Of a stretch of 47,337 nt of DNA, positions 27,014 to 34,725 are shown piece after piece. The first letter of the stretch is position 1; each line of letters opens with the position of its first letter. The DNA comes from Muribaculaceae bacterium (GTDB lineage Bacteria > Bacteroidota > Bacteroidia > Bacteroidales > Muribaculaceae). A model generated the notes under the pieces. The model saw nothing but the letters and a program-made list of their open reading frames with translations, was not told where the DNA came from and ran no database searches. A program made the position numbers and the translations under genes. Location of the stretch: NCBI GenBank assembly GCA_023665425.1, contig JAMPDX010000008.1, forward strand, positions 1 to 47,337, in the 5' to 3' direction.

Positions 27014-27210
27014 TAAGTGGCTGCTCAATTTAAATTGAACTTTATGCCGAGCGAATTTTTGAGCAGATTTTGCAAGTTGAAGAAGGAGTTATGCGGGCAT
27101 AACGACTGATGAAACTTGGCAAAAGATGCCAAAAAGCCGCCGGGACAAAAGGTTCAAAATATAAATGAGCATAGCCACATAAAGTTTAATTTAAATTGAG
27201 CAGACACTTA
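27014..27210 (+). ncRNA. Structured RNA or leader closed by a 33-bp stem
   Basis: CTGCTCAATTTAAATTGAAC then TTTATG (27021-27046) pairs with CATAAAG then TTTAATTTAAATTGAGCAG (27178-27203), with one G-U pair. After one mismatch the stem continues with TAAGTG and CACTTA (27014-27019 and 27205-27210). Inside are further hairpins: GTTATG-CGGG-CATAAC (27088-27103 region) and TTGGC-AAAAGAT-GCCAA (about 27116-27132). There is no open reading frame of note in the roughly 197-base element. It lies directly behind a promoter box and ahead of the TPR gene. A 6S-like RNA, a Bacteroidales-specific ncRNA or a MITE are the alternatives. The fold is seen; the function is not known. Confidence 0.55.
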
Positions 27211-27273
27211 TGTCTGTATAGGCATACTTTGCATAAAGTTAGTAGTTCAAACTGAAAATTTTTTATTTGCACA

Positions 27274-27996
27274 ATGGCAAACAAGGATATAAACAAGGAA
27301 GAGAATACCGTGATTAATGACGGTCAAGCAACACAGCCCTCAATGGGCGATAAGATTGCCAAAAACAAAAAGCTGTTCGGTGGTATCGCTATCGCCGTTA
27401 TTGTTGTGGTGCTCGGTGGCATCGGCTGGTGGATGTATAATAAGAATGCCAATGAGAACTCAGCTAAAAAGTTCTCTACTGCCTATGTCAATGCACTGAA
27501 AAATGGCAACACTGACGCTGCCTCAATCAAGAAGCAGATGGATGCCGTTGCCAAGAGCGAGAAAGGCCAAGCCGGTGGAGACCAGGCAGAGATAGCTCTC
27601 GCCGGCCTCTACATGCAGGACAACGAATATCAGAAGGCACTCAATGTGCTTAATAATGTAGACATTGATGAGCCCATCATGGAGGTCAATGCCATTATCC
27701 TGAAGGGTGACGCCTACGTAGGTCTCAACAAGCTCAGCGATGCTCTGGCTCAGTATGACAGCGCTTATAACAAATCAAAAGACAACAACCCTCAGCTCGC
27801 AGTGCGTGCCCTTCTCAAGAAGGTCTCAGTGCTCGATGCGCAGAAGAAGTATGCTGACTCACTCGCTATCTACGAGCAGATACTTGCTGACTATCCCGAT
27901 GCACTCGGCTCAATCGCCAATCAAGTGCCCGGCGGTATCACAATCGAAGACATCGAAGCCTACGCCGAGGCCGAAAGAGCTCGCTTAGGCAAGTAA
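27274..27996 (+). CDS. Membrane-anchored TPR protein (YfgM-like)
   Basis: A 240-residue protein with a hydrophilic N-terminus, one membrane helix (about 34-54, LFGGIAIAVIVVVLGGIGWW) and a tetratricopeptide domain (about 100-230; repeats around AEIALAGLYMQDNEYQKALN and PQLAVRALLKKVSVLDAQKK). The topology matches YfgM/TolA-binding-like proteins that work with the Sec translocon or periplasmic chaperones, but the precise partner is unknown. The gene has an unusually long leader containing the structured element at 27014-27210 and is followed by a strong terminator at 28076-28106. Confidence 0.82.
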   Translation: MANKDINKEENTVINDGQATQPSMGDKIAKNKKLFGGIAIAVIVVVLGGIGWWMYNKNANENSAKKFSTAYVNALKNGNTDAASIKKQMDAVAKSEKGQAGGDQAEIALAGLYMQDNEYQKALNVLNNVDIDEPIMEVNAIILKGDAYVGLNKLSDALAQYDSAYNKSKDNNPQLAVRALLKKVSVLDAQKKYADSLAIYEQILADYPDALGSIANQVPGGITIEDIEAYAEAERARLGK

Positions 27997-28075
27997 TCCG
28001 ACGCAAGCAATTTCATTAACAGAAAATTCTCCTCTACCGATATAAGAGGAAAATAATAAAACACTGTGCTATGCT

Positions 28076-28106
28076 CAGAGCGTACCTTTGCCGAAGGTAC
28101 GCTCTG
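28076..28106 (+). terminator. Terminator behind the TPR gene
   Basis: CAGAGCGTACCTT (28076-28088) and AAGGTACGCTCTG (28094-28106) form a perfect 13-bp stem with loop TGCCG. No T tract follows, only TCTATATATA. A smaller hairpin, CCTCT...AGAGG, precedes it at about 28031-28049. The rest of the 27997-28340 gap holds the pdxA promoter. Confidence 0.65.
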
Positions 28107-28171
28107 TCTATATATACACTATTAAACATATCTGGCACTTATACTCTCAAATCCTAATTTCGCGAGTGTAT

Positions 28172-28203
28172 TTGGCTGTTTCATATATTTTTATTAATTT
28201 TGG
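28172..28203 (+). promoter_or_regulatory. Promoter of the pdxA-inositol lipid run
   Basis: TTTG (28172-28175), 20 bases, TAATTTTG (28196-28203): an exact match to the Bacteroidetes -33/-7 consensus. Transcription should start near 28210, giving a leader of about 130 bases before the ATG at 28341. This excludes the far-upstream in-frame TTG at 28200 as a start codon. Confidence 0.7.
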
Positions 28204-28340
28204 CGCTGCAAATTGTGCTCGGACTTGTCGATGCTACTTGTCTGAGTTTTGCGGACAATACGTGGAGCGTTAAACCTGCGCCTGAGGGCGAGCCCATCAG
28301 CAGTAGGGGAGACGGCTTCATCAATAACCTATTTGTGACA

Positions 28341-29465
28341 ATGAGTAATCAACGAAATATACGTGTCGGCATAACCCATGGCGATATCAATGGTATCGGC
28401 TACGAGGTGATAATGAAGGCATTAGCTGATGAAACAATTACTGAGCTATGCACCCCGGTAATCTTCGGACATCAGCGCACCTTAATGCATTATCGCAAAC
28501 AATGTGACATCGACCCAACATTCCGGTTTTCACCGGTTTCATCATCCGATGATATCCGCGACGGCGAGGTCAATCTCATAGATATTGCCCATAACGAGGA
28601 GATTTCTCTGCATACCGGCACCGCAACCGCCGAAGGTGGTAAATATGCGTTAGCAGCCCTTGAAGCAGCCGTAGAAGCCCTCAAATCGCGCCGTATAGAT
28701 GTGCTTGTCACCGCCCCTATAAATAAGGAGGCGATGAAGATGTCCGGCTTTCACTTCCCCGGTCACACCGAGTATTTGGCTGACAGACTCGCCGAAGATG
28801 CTGACCCGGTAATGATACTTATGAGCGATGCCTTGCGTGTGGCCGTGTTGAGCACCCACCTGCCGATAAACGAGGTGGCACGCGCCGTGACAATTGAGTC
28901 TATCACCGATAAACTCCGCGCTCTGCACAACACAATGCGCAAAGATTTCGCTATCGAGCGCCCCAAGATAGCCGTGCTCTCGCTGAACCCTCACGCCGGT
29001 GACGGCGGTGCTATCGGTACCGAAGAGATGGAGATTATCACCCCGGCCATAGAGCAAGCTTTCAAGCGCAAAATCATGGCATTCGGTCCATATGCTGCCG
29101 ACGGCTTCTTTGGCTCTGGCAAGCAGAATAAGTTTGATATCATTCTGGCCATGTATCATGACCAAGGGCTAATCCCCTTCAAGATGTTGGCCATGGAGCA
29201 TGGAGTAAACTTCACCGCTAATCTTCCCTATATCCGTACCTCGCCCGACCATGGCACCGGTTATGACATCGTGGGCAAAGGTTTGGCCGATGCCACCTCA
29301 ATGCGCGAAGCAATATACTCGGCCATCGACCTGTATCGTCGCCGACGCTCATATATCCGCTCTCGCTCCAATCCGCTCAAGAAGCAGTATGTAGACAAGA
29401 GCGGAGACCGCGAGGTGCTCGACTTGACCAAAGAGGACAATACTCCCGATGAGATACTCCTCTGA
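28341..29465 (+). CDS. pdxA: 4-hydroxythreonine-4-phosphate dehydrogenase
   Basis: A 374-residue PdxA, which oxidises 4-phosphohydroxy-L-threonine in the DXP-dependent pyridoxal phosphate pathway. Recognisable blocks are VGITHGDINGIGYEVI (usually GDPxGIGPE), LVTAPINKEAMKMSGFHFPG with HTEYLADRL behind it, LSLNPHAGDGGAIGTEE, MYHDQGLIPFKML and TSPDHGTGYDI, which carry the metal-binding histidines and phosphate-binding residues. The start is ATG 28341 (MSNQRNIRVGITHG), chosen by family length and by the promoter position. It is the first gene before the inositol-lipid genes (52-base gap); a functional link to them is not obvious. Confidence 0.92.
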   Translation: MSNQRNIRVGITHGDINGIGYEVIMKALADETITELCTPVIFGHQRTLMHYRKQCDIDPTFRFSPVSSSDDIRDGEVNLIDIAHNEEISLHTGTATAEGGKYALAALEAAVEALKSRRIDVLVTAPINKEAMKMSGFHFPGHTEYLADRLAEDADPVMILMSDALRVAVLSTHLPINEVARAVTIESITDKLRALHNTMRKDFAIERPKIAVLSLNPHAGDGGAIGTEEMEIITPAIEQAFKRKIMAFGPYAADGFFGSGKQNKFDIILAMYHDQGLIPFKMLAMEHGVNFTANLPYIRTSPDHGTGYDIVGKGLADATSMREAIYSAIDLYRRRRSYIRSRSNPLKKQYVDKSGDREVLDLTKEDNTPDEILL

Positions 29466-29517
29466 CAGATAAACCTAATATCCATACCCCCAGCGGGAGA
29501 AATCAAGAAGTTAGACA

Positions 29518-30246
29518 ATGCATTATGGTATAATAGCAGCCGGAGAGGGAAGCCGCCTCGCGCGCGAAGGTGTCGAGCCGCCCAAGCCATTAGTGAGGCT
29601 CGACGGCAAGCCCCTCATACAGCGTCTGATAGATATATTTGTAGCCACCGGTGCAGAGAGCATATCGGTGATTGTCAACGAACAGATGACCGAGGTGCAG
29701 CAGGCAGTCAAACAGATAGCCGCTGAGTGCACGGTGCCCGTCAACATCGTGATTAAGAGCACCCCAAGTTCAATGCATTCATTCTATGAGTTGAGCAAGG
29801 TGATGGGGCGTGAAGGCAAGTTCATTCTCACCACCGTAGACACCATCTTCCTCCCCGGCGAGTTTGACAAATATGTCAAAGTCTTTGAGCAATCACCTGC
29901 AGAAGTAGATGCCCTCATGGCAGTCACCGGCTATATCGATGATGAGAAGCCCTTATATGTGGGGGTAGATGATGCAGGTAATGTCACCGCCTTCAGCGAT
30001 ACGCCGGTTAAGGGAGAGCAATATGCCTCCGGCGGCATCTACGGTCTCACTTCCGAAGCCTTCAGTGTGCTTGATGAGTGTATGGCTTCCGGTGTGAGCC
30101 GCATGCGTAACTTCCAGCGTGCTCTGCTCACCAACGGATTAACAGTCAAAGCATTTCCTTTTGATAAGATAATAGATGTGGACCATGCCGGAGACATACC
30201 CAAGGCAGAAGCCTTTACAGCCTCCGAGCGCAAAATTTCACAATAA
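29518..30246 (+). CDS. Sugar/inositol-phosphate nucleotidyltransferase-like protein
   Basis: A 242-residue NTP-transferase of the Rossmann-like type, related to sugar-1-phosphate and CTP:phosphate nucleotidyltransferases. The nucleotide-binding signature is GIIAAGEGSRLAREG followed by PKPLVRLDGKPLI. An acidic TTVDTIFLPGEF motif and an IIDVDHAGDI motif probably bind the metal. The substrate is unknown. Because the gene sits in an inositol-lipid operon beside two CDP-alcohol phosphotransferases, a CTP:inositol-1-phosphate cytidylyltransferase activity, as in archaeal IPCT, is an attractive inference. Its TAA overlaps the next ATG (TAATG). Confidence 0.78.
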   Translation: MHYGIIAAGEGSRLAREGVEPPKPLVRLDGKPLIQRLIDIFVATGAESISVIVNEQMTEVQQAVKQIAAECTVPVNIVIKSTPSSMHSFYELSKVMGREGKFILTTVDTIFLPGEFDKYVKVFEQSPAEVDALMAVTGYIDDEKPLYVGVDDAGNVTAFSDTPVKGEQYASGGIYGLTSEAFSVLDECMASGVSRMRNFQRALLTNGLTVKAFPFDKIIDVDHAGDIPKAEAFTASERKISQ

Positions 30247-31112
30247 TGTCAGAGATAAAGATAGCCGGAGTAATGCGTGCCGGTGCTTATTCGCCCAACC
30301 ATATAGGCAATGATGCCAATATCTTCAACGCCACAGCCGAGCAGCTGCGACGTCGTGGATATGTGGTCAACATATACAGCGAGGAGCAATTTCGCAAAGG
30401 GATAATGGGAGAGCCTGTTATCCTTAATATGTGCCGCGAAGCTGCCTCAATAGGCCTGTTGCAGAAATATGAGGATGAGGGTAAACTGGTGATAAACTCA
30501 GGCTATGGCATAGAGAATTCCACTCGTGAACGCATGACACGCATCCTTATGAGCCATGGCATACCCTATCCGGACTCTATAATGGTCAACACCAACGAGG
30601 CCGTTATTTCCGAGCTTAAGCGTGCCGGCATCGAGGCCTGCTGGGTGAAACGCGGAGACTTCCACGCCATGCACAAGGAGGATGTCAGCTATTGCCGCCA
30701 TCCGCAGGAGGCTCAGGATGTGCTTCAAGAGTACTTCTATCGCGGCATCAACAGAGCTGTGATAAATCGTCATCTCGAGGGAGACCTGGTGAAATTTTAC
30801 GGCATAGCCGGTACAAATTTCTTCTATAGCTTTTACCCCTATTTTGGCCATAATGAGAAATTTGGCCTTGATGCTATCAATGGTAAGCCTCATGGTGTGC
30901 CCTACGATAAAGAGGATCTACACGCCACCTGCGAGAAGGCTGCTGACCTGCTTGATGTCGTCATATATGGCGGCGACTGTATCATAGACCATGATGGCTC
31001 ATACAAGATTATAGACTTCAACGACTGGCCCTCTTTTGCACCCTGCAGAAGGGAGGCATCCGTGCAGATAGCGCGCGCCGTGATAGCTCGTATAAAGAAG
31101 TTCTTTAAGTGA
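30246..31112 (+). CDS. ATP-grasp domain protein of the inositol-lipid operon
   Basis: A 288-residue protein with an ATP-grasp appearance. It has an N-terminal pre-ATP region (MRAGAYSPNHIGNDANIFNA), a central CWVKRGDFHAM nucleotide-binding Lys segment, INRHLEGDLVKFYGIAG, and the metal-binding VVIYGGDCIIDHDGSYKIID followed by FNDWPSFAPC. The D-F-N-x-x-P pattern is typical of RimK/glutathione-synthetase-like ligases and is also seen in inositol-trisphosphate 5/6-kinases. It could ligate an amino acid or phosphorylate an inositol derivative; sequence alone does not decide. It is coupled by TAATG to the nucleotidyltransferase gene. Confidence 0.68.
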   Translation: MSEIKIAGVMRAGAYSPNHIGNDANIFNATAEQLRRRGYVVNIYSEEQFRKGIMGEPVILNMCREAASIGLLQKYEDEGKLVINSGYGIENSTRERMTRILMSHGIPYPDSIMVNTNEAVISELKRAGIEACWVKRGDFHAMHKEDVSYCRHPQEAQDVLQEYFYRGINRAVINRHLEGDLVKFYGIAGTNFFYSFYPYFGHNEKFGLDAINGKPHGVPYDKEDLHATCEKAADLLDVVIYGGDCIIDHDGSYKIIDFNDWPSFAPCRREASVQIARAVIARIKKFFK

Positions 31113-31130
31113 CCTCCAATCAGCCAAACA

Positions 31131-31643
31131 ATGAAATCAAGAAGACCGATACCCATAACAGACGAAAAATTCCCTCTCCTGCCCAAGCTGATAGCTACAT
31201 CATGCTTTGTGGGTTTCTTGCCATGGATGCCGGGCACATGGGGTGCACTCTTGGCAATTGTGCTGTGGCTCCCCATGTACTTATGGGCTCCGTTGGCTAT
31301 AAGCCTGACTATAACTCTGGTTGCGACAATTGCGCTGACTATCGCCGGCACTTGGGCAAGCACAGTCTCCGAGAAATATTGGGGTAAAGACCCGGTGGCG
31401 GCATGTGCCGATGAGACTGTGGGACAATGGATTTCGATGCTCCCTCTCTGTGGAGGACCGGCAATGTCTCCATGGTGGCTCATAGCGGTTAGCTTTGTGC
31501 TCTTCCGCGCCTTCGATATCTTCAAACCCTTTGGCATACGCAAACTCGAGAAGCTCCCCGGAGGATATGGCATGATGGCCGATGATATTGCAGCCGGTCT
31601 ATTAGCTGCGATTATAACCTTTTGTATCAATATATTACTTTAA
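31131..31643 (+). CDS. PgpA-like phosphatase, candidate phosphatidylinositol-phosphate phosphatase
   Basis: A 170-residue integral membrane protein of the PgpA (phosphatidylglycerophosphatase A) family. It shows the family start KLIATSCFVGFLPWMPGTWG, central WISMLPLCGGPAMSPWWLI, FRAFDIFKPFGIRKLEKLPG and the C-terminal DDIAAGLLAAIITF acidic metal site. In B. thetaiotaomicron a PgpA homologue next to inositol-phosphate synthase was assigned to dephosphorylating phosphatidylinositol phosphate, and context supports the same here. A housekeeping role in phosphatidylglycerol synthesis is the alternative. The end overlaps the next ATG (TAATG at 31641-31645). Confidence 0.82.
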   Translation: MKSRRPIPITDEKFPLLPKLIATSCFVGFLPWMPGTWGALLAIVLWLPMYLWAPLAISLTITLVATIALTIAGTWASTVSEKYWGKDPVAACADETVGQWISMLPLCGGPAMSPWWLIAVSFVLFRAFDIFKPFGIRKLEKLPGGYGMMADDIAAGLLAAIITFCINILL

Positions 31644-32173
31644 TGGGTACTCTCAGTACATTCAAAAATAAATTCCTGAAGAGTGACAATGTCGTCTTCG
31701 AGTTCCTGCGTAGCATCTTCAGCTCGCAGGCTGCTTCGTGGATAGATATGTTCATGAGCTTTGCCTTCTTTGCATGGCTGGGTATAGACCCCTGGTTGGC
31801 AACTATATGTGGTGCCGTGGCAGGTGGTGTAACCAATTGTATAATCAATTACAAATTTACATTTCATGCCCAAGGATGTCCATGGAAGGCTGTAGCCGTG
31901 AAGTATATAATGGTATGGCTCGGCTCCGTAGCCTTCAACTCTTTAGGCACAGAGTTCCTCTTCCGCCTGTTCAATGGTTGGCAGTGGGTGCATGAGCTCA
32001 CCGATAATGAAGATGTAATCTTCGGCGCCGTGCGTCTGTCGGTATCATTGATTGTCTCTCTGGCATGGAACTTCTTGATGCAACGCAACTTCGTGTATCG
32101 TCCTACTCGTTTTGACTCCAAAGCCATAGCGTTGGTAGACTTAATATTAATCACTCCACCCTCAAAGAAATAA
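31643..32173 (+). CDS. GtrA-like membrane protein
   Basis: A 176-residue protein with four predicted membrane helices of the GtrA type (AASWIDMFMSFAFFAWLGID; LATICGAVAGGVTNCIINYK; AVKYIMVWLGSVAFNSLGTE; AVRLSVSLIVSLAWNFLMQR). GtrA proteins are proposed to flip polyprenyl-linked or lipid-linked sugars across the membrane. Within an inositol-lipid operon it may flip a lipid intermediate, which is inference. The start is ATG 31643, overlapping the stop of the PgpA-like gene; an upstream in-frame TTG or GTG-type start is less likely. Confidence 0.78.
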   Translation: MGTLSTFKNKFLKSDNVVFEFLRSIFSSQAASWIDMFMSFAFFAWLGIDPWLATICGAVAGGVTNCIINYKFTFHAQGCPWKAVAVKYIMVWLGSVAFNSLGTEFLFRLFNGWQWVHELTDNEDVIFGAVRLSVSLIVSLAWNFLMQRNFVYRPTRFDSKAIALVDLILITPPSKK

Positions 32174-32175
32174 CT

Positions 32176-32868
32176 ATGAATATAAAGCATAAATCAAAGC
32201 AGCAACGAGATGCCATGCAGCTCGGCATTTATAAGATAATCAATCCCTTTGTGCGTCTGCTCATACGCTGCGGTGTTACTCCCAATATGGTCACCACCAT
32301 AGGCTTTTTTGGTCAGGTGCTCGCCGGTGCAATTATCATATGGGCAGCCTGTATCAGCAATAATGGTGAGAATGTAAATTATTCGATGGTGCTGATTTCC
32401 AGCTTATTGGTGTTGGGCTTCTCACTATTCGATATGCTTGACGGCCAGGTGGCACGCTTAGGCAACATGGCTACAAAGTTTGGTGCGATGTATGACTCTA
32501 TACTCGACCGCTATTGTGAGTTTGCCACCCTCGGAGGCATTTGTTTCTACCTGTTCAAATGCAACCACCTCACCGGCGCTCTGCTCACCTTCCTGGCCTT
32601 GATGGGCTCAATCATGGTGAGCTATGTGCGTGCACGTGCCGAAGGGTTGGGTATCGAGTGCAAGATGGGCTTCATGCAGCGCCCGGAGCGCGTGGTCCTC
32701 ACTATGGTAGCCCTGCTCGCCACCGGTATCACCGGTTGCATCGTGGGCAACGACGGTGCTTTCGATGCCAATTTCATCTTGATTTTTGCCATGGGCTTCC
32801 TCGCATTCTTTGCCAACCTCACAGCAATTGCCCGCATCAATCACTGCCGCAAACAGATGATGTCGTAA
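32176..32868 (+). CDS. CDP-alcohol phosphotransferase, candidate phosphatidylinositol-phosphate synthase
   Basis: A 230-residue integral membrane enzyme of the CDP-alcohol phosphatidyltransferase family. The full signature is present: D86-x2-D89-G90-x2-A93-R94-x8-G103-x3-D107-x3-D111, the residues that bind two metals, CDP and the catalytic base. About six membrane helices are visible. Beside inositol-phosphate synthase and a PgpA-like phosphatase, the likely reaction is CDP-diacylglycerol plus inositol phosphate giving phosphatidylinositol phosphate, as described for the B. thetaiotaomicron homologue. Other head groups cannot be excluded. It starts two bases after the preceding stop. Confidence 0.85.
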   Translation: MNIKHKSKQQRDAMQLGIYKIINPFVRLLIRCGVTPNMVTTIGFFGQVLAGAIIIWAACISNNGENVNYSMVLISSLLVLGFSLFDMLDGQVARLGNMATKFGAMYDSILDRYCEFATLGGICFYLFKCNHLTGALLTFLALMGSIMVSYVRARAEGLGIECKMGFMQRPERVVLTMVALLATGITGCIVGNDGAFDANFILIFAMGFLAFFANLTAIARINHCRKQMMS

Positions 32869-32879
32869 TAAAAACAGTA

Positions 32880-33839
32880 ATGAAAGAGACAAGAAAGATG
32901 CCAACAGTCAAAGAGAGTGTCATACTTATCGGAGGGCTCGCTTTCTGGCTGCTTATCACGATACTCTTCATCGGCTTCAGGCCCGAACATATTTTCTTAG
33001 CCCTGCTCGTAGCCGGATTATTTTATGCTACCCCCGGCACACGTCGGTGGGTTGTGGCGCTACTCCCTTTCGTAGTCTTCGGTATCAGCTATGATTGGAT
33101 GAACTTATGTCCTAATTATCAGGTTAATACCGTTGATGTACGCAATATATATGAGGCGGAGAAGAGCCTGTTTGGTGTCAGCACCGCTGCCGGAACACTC
33201 ACACCCAACGAATTTTTTGCCATCCACAATTGCGGCTTCATGGACTTTATGGCCGGCATCTTTTACCTTTGCTGGGTGCCCCTCCCTATTTTCTATGGCT
33301 TATGGCTAATGGCTACCGGCAAGCAGTCCGGATATTTGCATTTTGCCCTTGTCTTCCTCTTGGTAAACCTTATAGGCTTCACCCTATACTATATCTATCC
33401 GGCAGCTCCCCCATGGTATATACCGCTTCATGGCTTTGATGCAGTGCCCGGCACACCCGGCGATGTGGCCGGCTTGGGAGCTTTCGACAGTATGACGGGC
33501 GGAAGCATCTTCCATGGGTTATATGCTCGCAATGCCAATGTCTTTGCAGCTTTCCCGTCGCTCCATTCCGCTTATACTCTCGTGGCCCTCATCTATGCTT
33601 TCAGAAATAAGAATTCTCTCGGTTGGAAGATTATACTCGCAGTTGTAACCTTAGGTATTTGGTTTACTGCCGTATACACTTCCCATCACTATATAATTGA
33701 TGTGCTTGGAGGTATCGTCTGCGCCTTTGCCGGATACTTCTTCTTCGAAGGGGTATTGATGCTCCTACCCGGCTTCCGCCGATGGCTTGCTAATTATACA
33801 AACTACATCTCACCTCATAATACAGTAATAAATGGCTGA
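32880..33839 (+). CDS. Aur1/PAP2-like membrane enzyme, candidate inositol phosphoceramide synthase
   Basis: A 319-residue integral membrane protein of the PAP2/Aur1 type. The phosphatase/transferase motifs are AAFPSLHSAYTLV (H229) and YTSHHYIIDVLGG (H270, D274), and an Aur1-like block around LIGFTLYYIYPAAPPWYIPL is present. About seven membrane helices occur. In fungi Aur1 transfers phosphoinositol from phosphatidylinositol to ceramide, and Bacteroidales make sphingolipids, so inositol phosphoceramide synthesis is the best inference. The start is ATG 32880, 11 bases after the preceding gene (MPTVKES at 32898 is an alternative); the frame is open further upstream but overlaps that gene. The end overlaps the acyltransferase gene by 8 bases. 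Confidence 0.8.
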   Translation: MKETRKMPTVKESVILIGGLAFWLLITILFIGFRPEHIFLALLVAGLFYATPGTRRWVVALLPFVVFGISYDWMNLCPNYQVNTVDVRNIYEAEKSLFGVSTAAGTLTPNEFFAIHNCGFMDFMAGIFYLCWVPLPIFYGLWLMATGKQSGYLHFALVFLLVNLIGFTLYYIYPAAPPWYIPLHGFDAVPGTPGDVAGLGAFDSMTGGSIFHGLYARNANVFAAFPSLHSAYTLVALIYAFRNKNSLGWKIILAVVTLGIWFTAVYTSHHYIIDVLGGIVCAFAGYFFFEGVLMLLPGFRRWLANYTNYISPHNTVING

Positions 33840-34725
33840 AAATATTGACAAGGAAATAGAATACAAAGCTGACACCATCGACCCGAAAGAAGTGCGCCCC
33901 GATGTGCTCAATGCCGATGATGTCATAGAGATGGTGCCAAAGTTGGCAAAACACAAAAAGCTTGTAAAGTGGCTGTTGCACTTCCTGCAGGTAGATGAAG
34001 TCAATGCTGTACATGGCCGATGGTGTGACACTCCCGGTCCCGACTTCGTTCATCGCATGGTGGACCTTGATTTCAAAAACAAGCTGCGCGTGGACAATGA
34101 GCAAGTGCTTCAGAACCTACCCAAAGGTGCATTTGTCACAGTGTCTAACCACCCCTTCGGCGCTATGGACGGTATCACACTCATATATCTTATTACCAAA
34201 TATCGTCCGGACTTTAAAGTGATGGTCAATATGATACTGAATAAGATCACCGCAATGCGTCCCAACTTTATCGCTGTGAATGCCTGGGGCACGAAAGACC
34301 CCGAGGCACGGCGTGTCTCTATGGCCGGGGTGCGCGAGGCCATCACTCGTCTGCGCGAAGGACATCCTATTGGCTTCTTCCCGGCCGGCACAATGAGTAA
34401 AACAGATTGGCATGGGCATCTCATTGACGGTCCCTGGCAGAAGTCTGTGCTCCAGATTATAGCCAAGGCCAAGGTGCCTGTTGTGCCTGTCTATTTCCAC
34501 GGCTCTAACTCCTGGTGGTTTAACTTTTTAGGACATGCCTGCTGGCCCGCCCGCTCGCTGAGACTCCCCGCCGAAGTGTTCCGCAAACGTGGCAAAGAGA
34601 TACATATAAGTGTAGGCGATCCTATCTCGGTAGAAGAGCAAGCTCAGTTCGGTAAGGACTATGATGCTCTCGGCAAACTCCTCCGTGAACGCACCTACGC
34701 TCTGCGTGATAAGAATAAAAAGTAA
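33832..34725 (+). CDS. Lysophospholipid-type acyltransferase with variant HX5D motif
   Basis: A 297-residue member of the PlsC/LPLAT acyltransferase superfamily, close to the hemolysin-like group found in Bacteroidetes. The catalytic motif is NHPFGAMDG with H107 and D113, five residues apart rather than the usual four. The GFFPAGTMSK block (substrate phosphate binding) follows, with VPVVPVYFHGSNSW. It has a hydrophilic N-terminal extension of about 60 residues. The acyl acceptor is unknown; a lyso-lipid or amino-lipid of the inositol pathway is possible. It overlaps both neighbours (8 bases before, TAATG after). Confidence 0.82.
   Translation: MAENIDKEIEYKADTIDPKEVRPDVLNADDVIEMVPKLAKHKKLVKWLLHFLQVDEVNAVHGRWCDTPGPDFVHRMVDLDFKNKLRVDNEQVLQNLPKGAFVTVSNHPFGAMDGITLIYLITKYRPDFKVMVNMILNKITAMRPNFIAVNAWGTKDPEARRVSMAGVREAITRLREGHPIGFFPAGTMSKTDWHGHLIDGPWQKSVLQIIAKAKVPVVPVYFHGSNSWWFNFLGHACWPARSLRLPAEVFRKRGKEIHISVGDPISVEEQAQFGKDYDALGKLLRERTYALRDKNKK

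Noticed and set aside
27140..27165. T-loop-like GGTTCAAAAT suggesting a tRNA
   Set aside because: No acceptor, D-arm or anticodon arm can be drawn around it; it is part of the structured element at 27014-27210.
28200..28340. In-frame N-terminal extension of PdxA from a TTG
   Set aside because: The TTG lies inside the promoter -7 box, so it would not be transcribed; known PdxA proteins begin at the ATG at 28341.
32541..32879. Long N-terminal extension of the Aur1-like protein
   Set aside because: The extension lies within the preceding CDP-alcohol phosphotransferase gene in another frame and lacks membrane character; the ATG at 32880 fits family starts.
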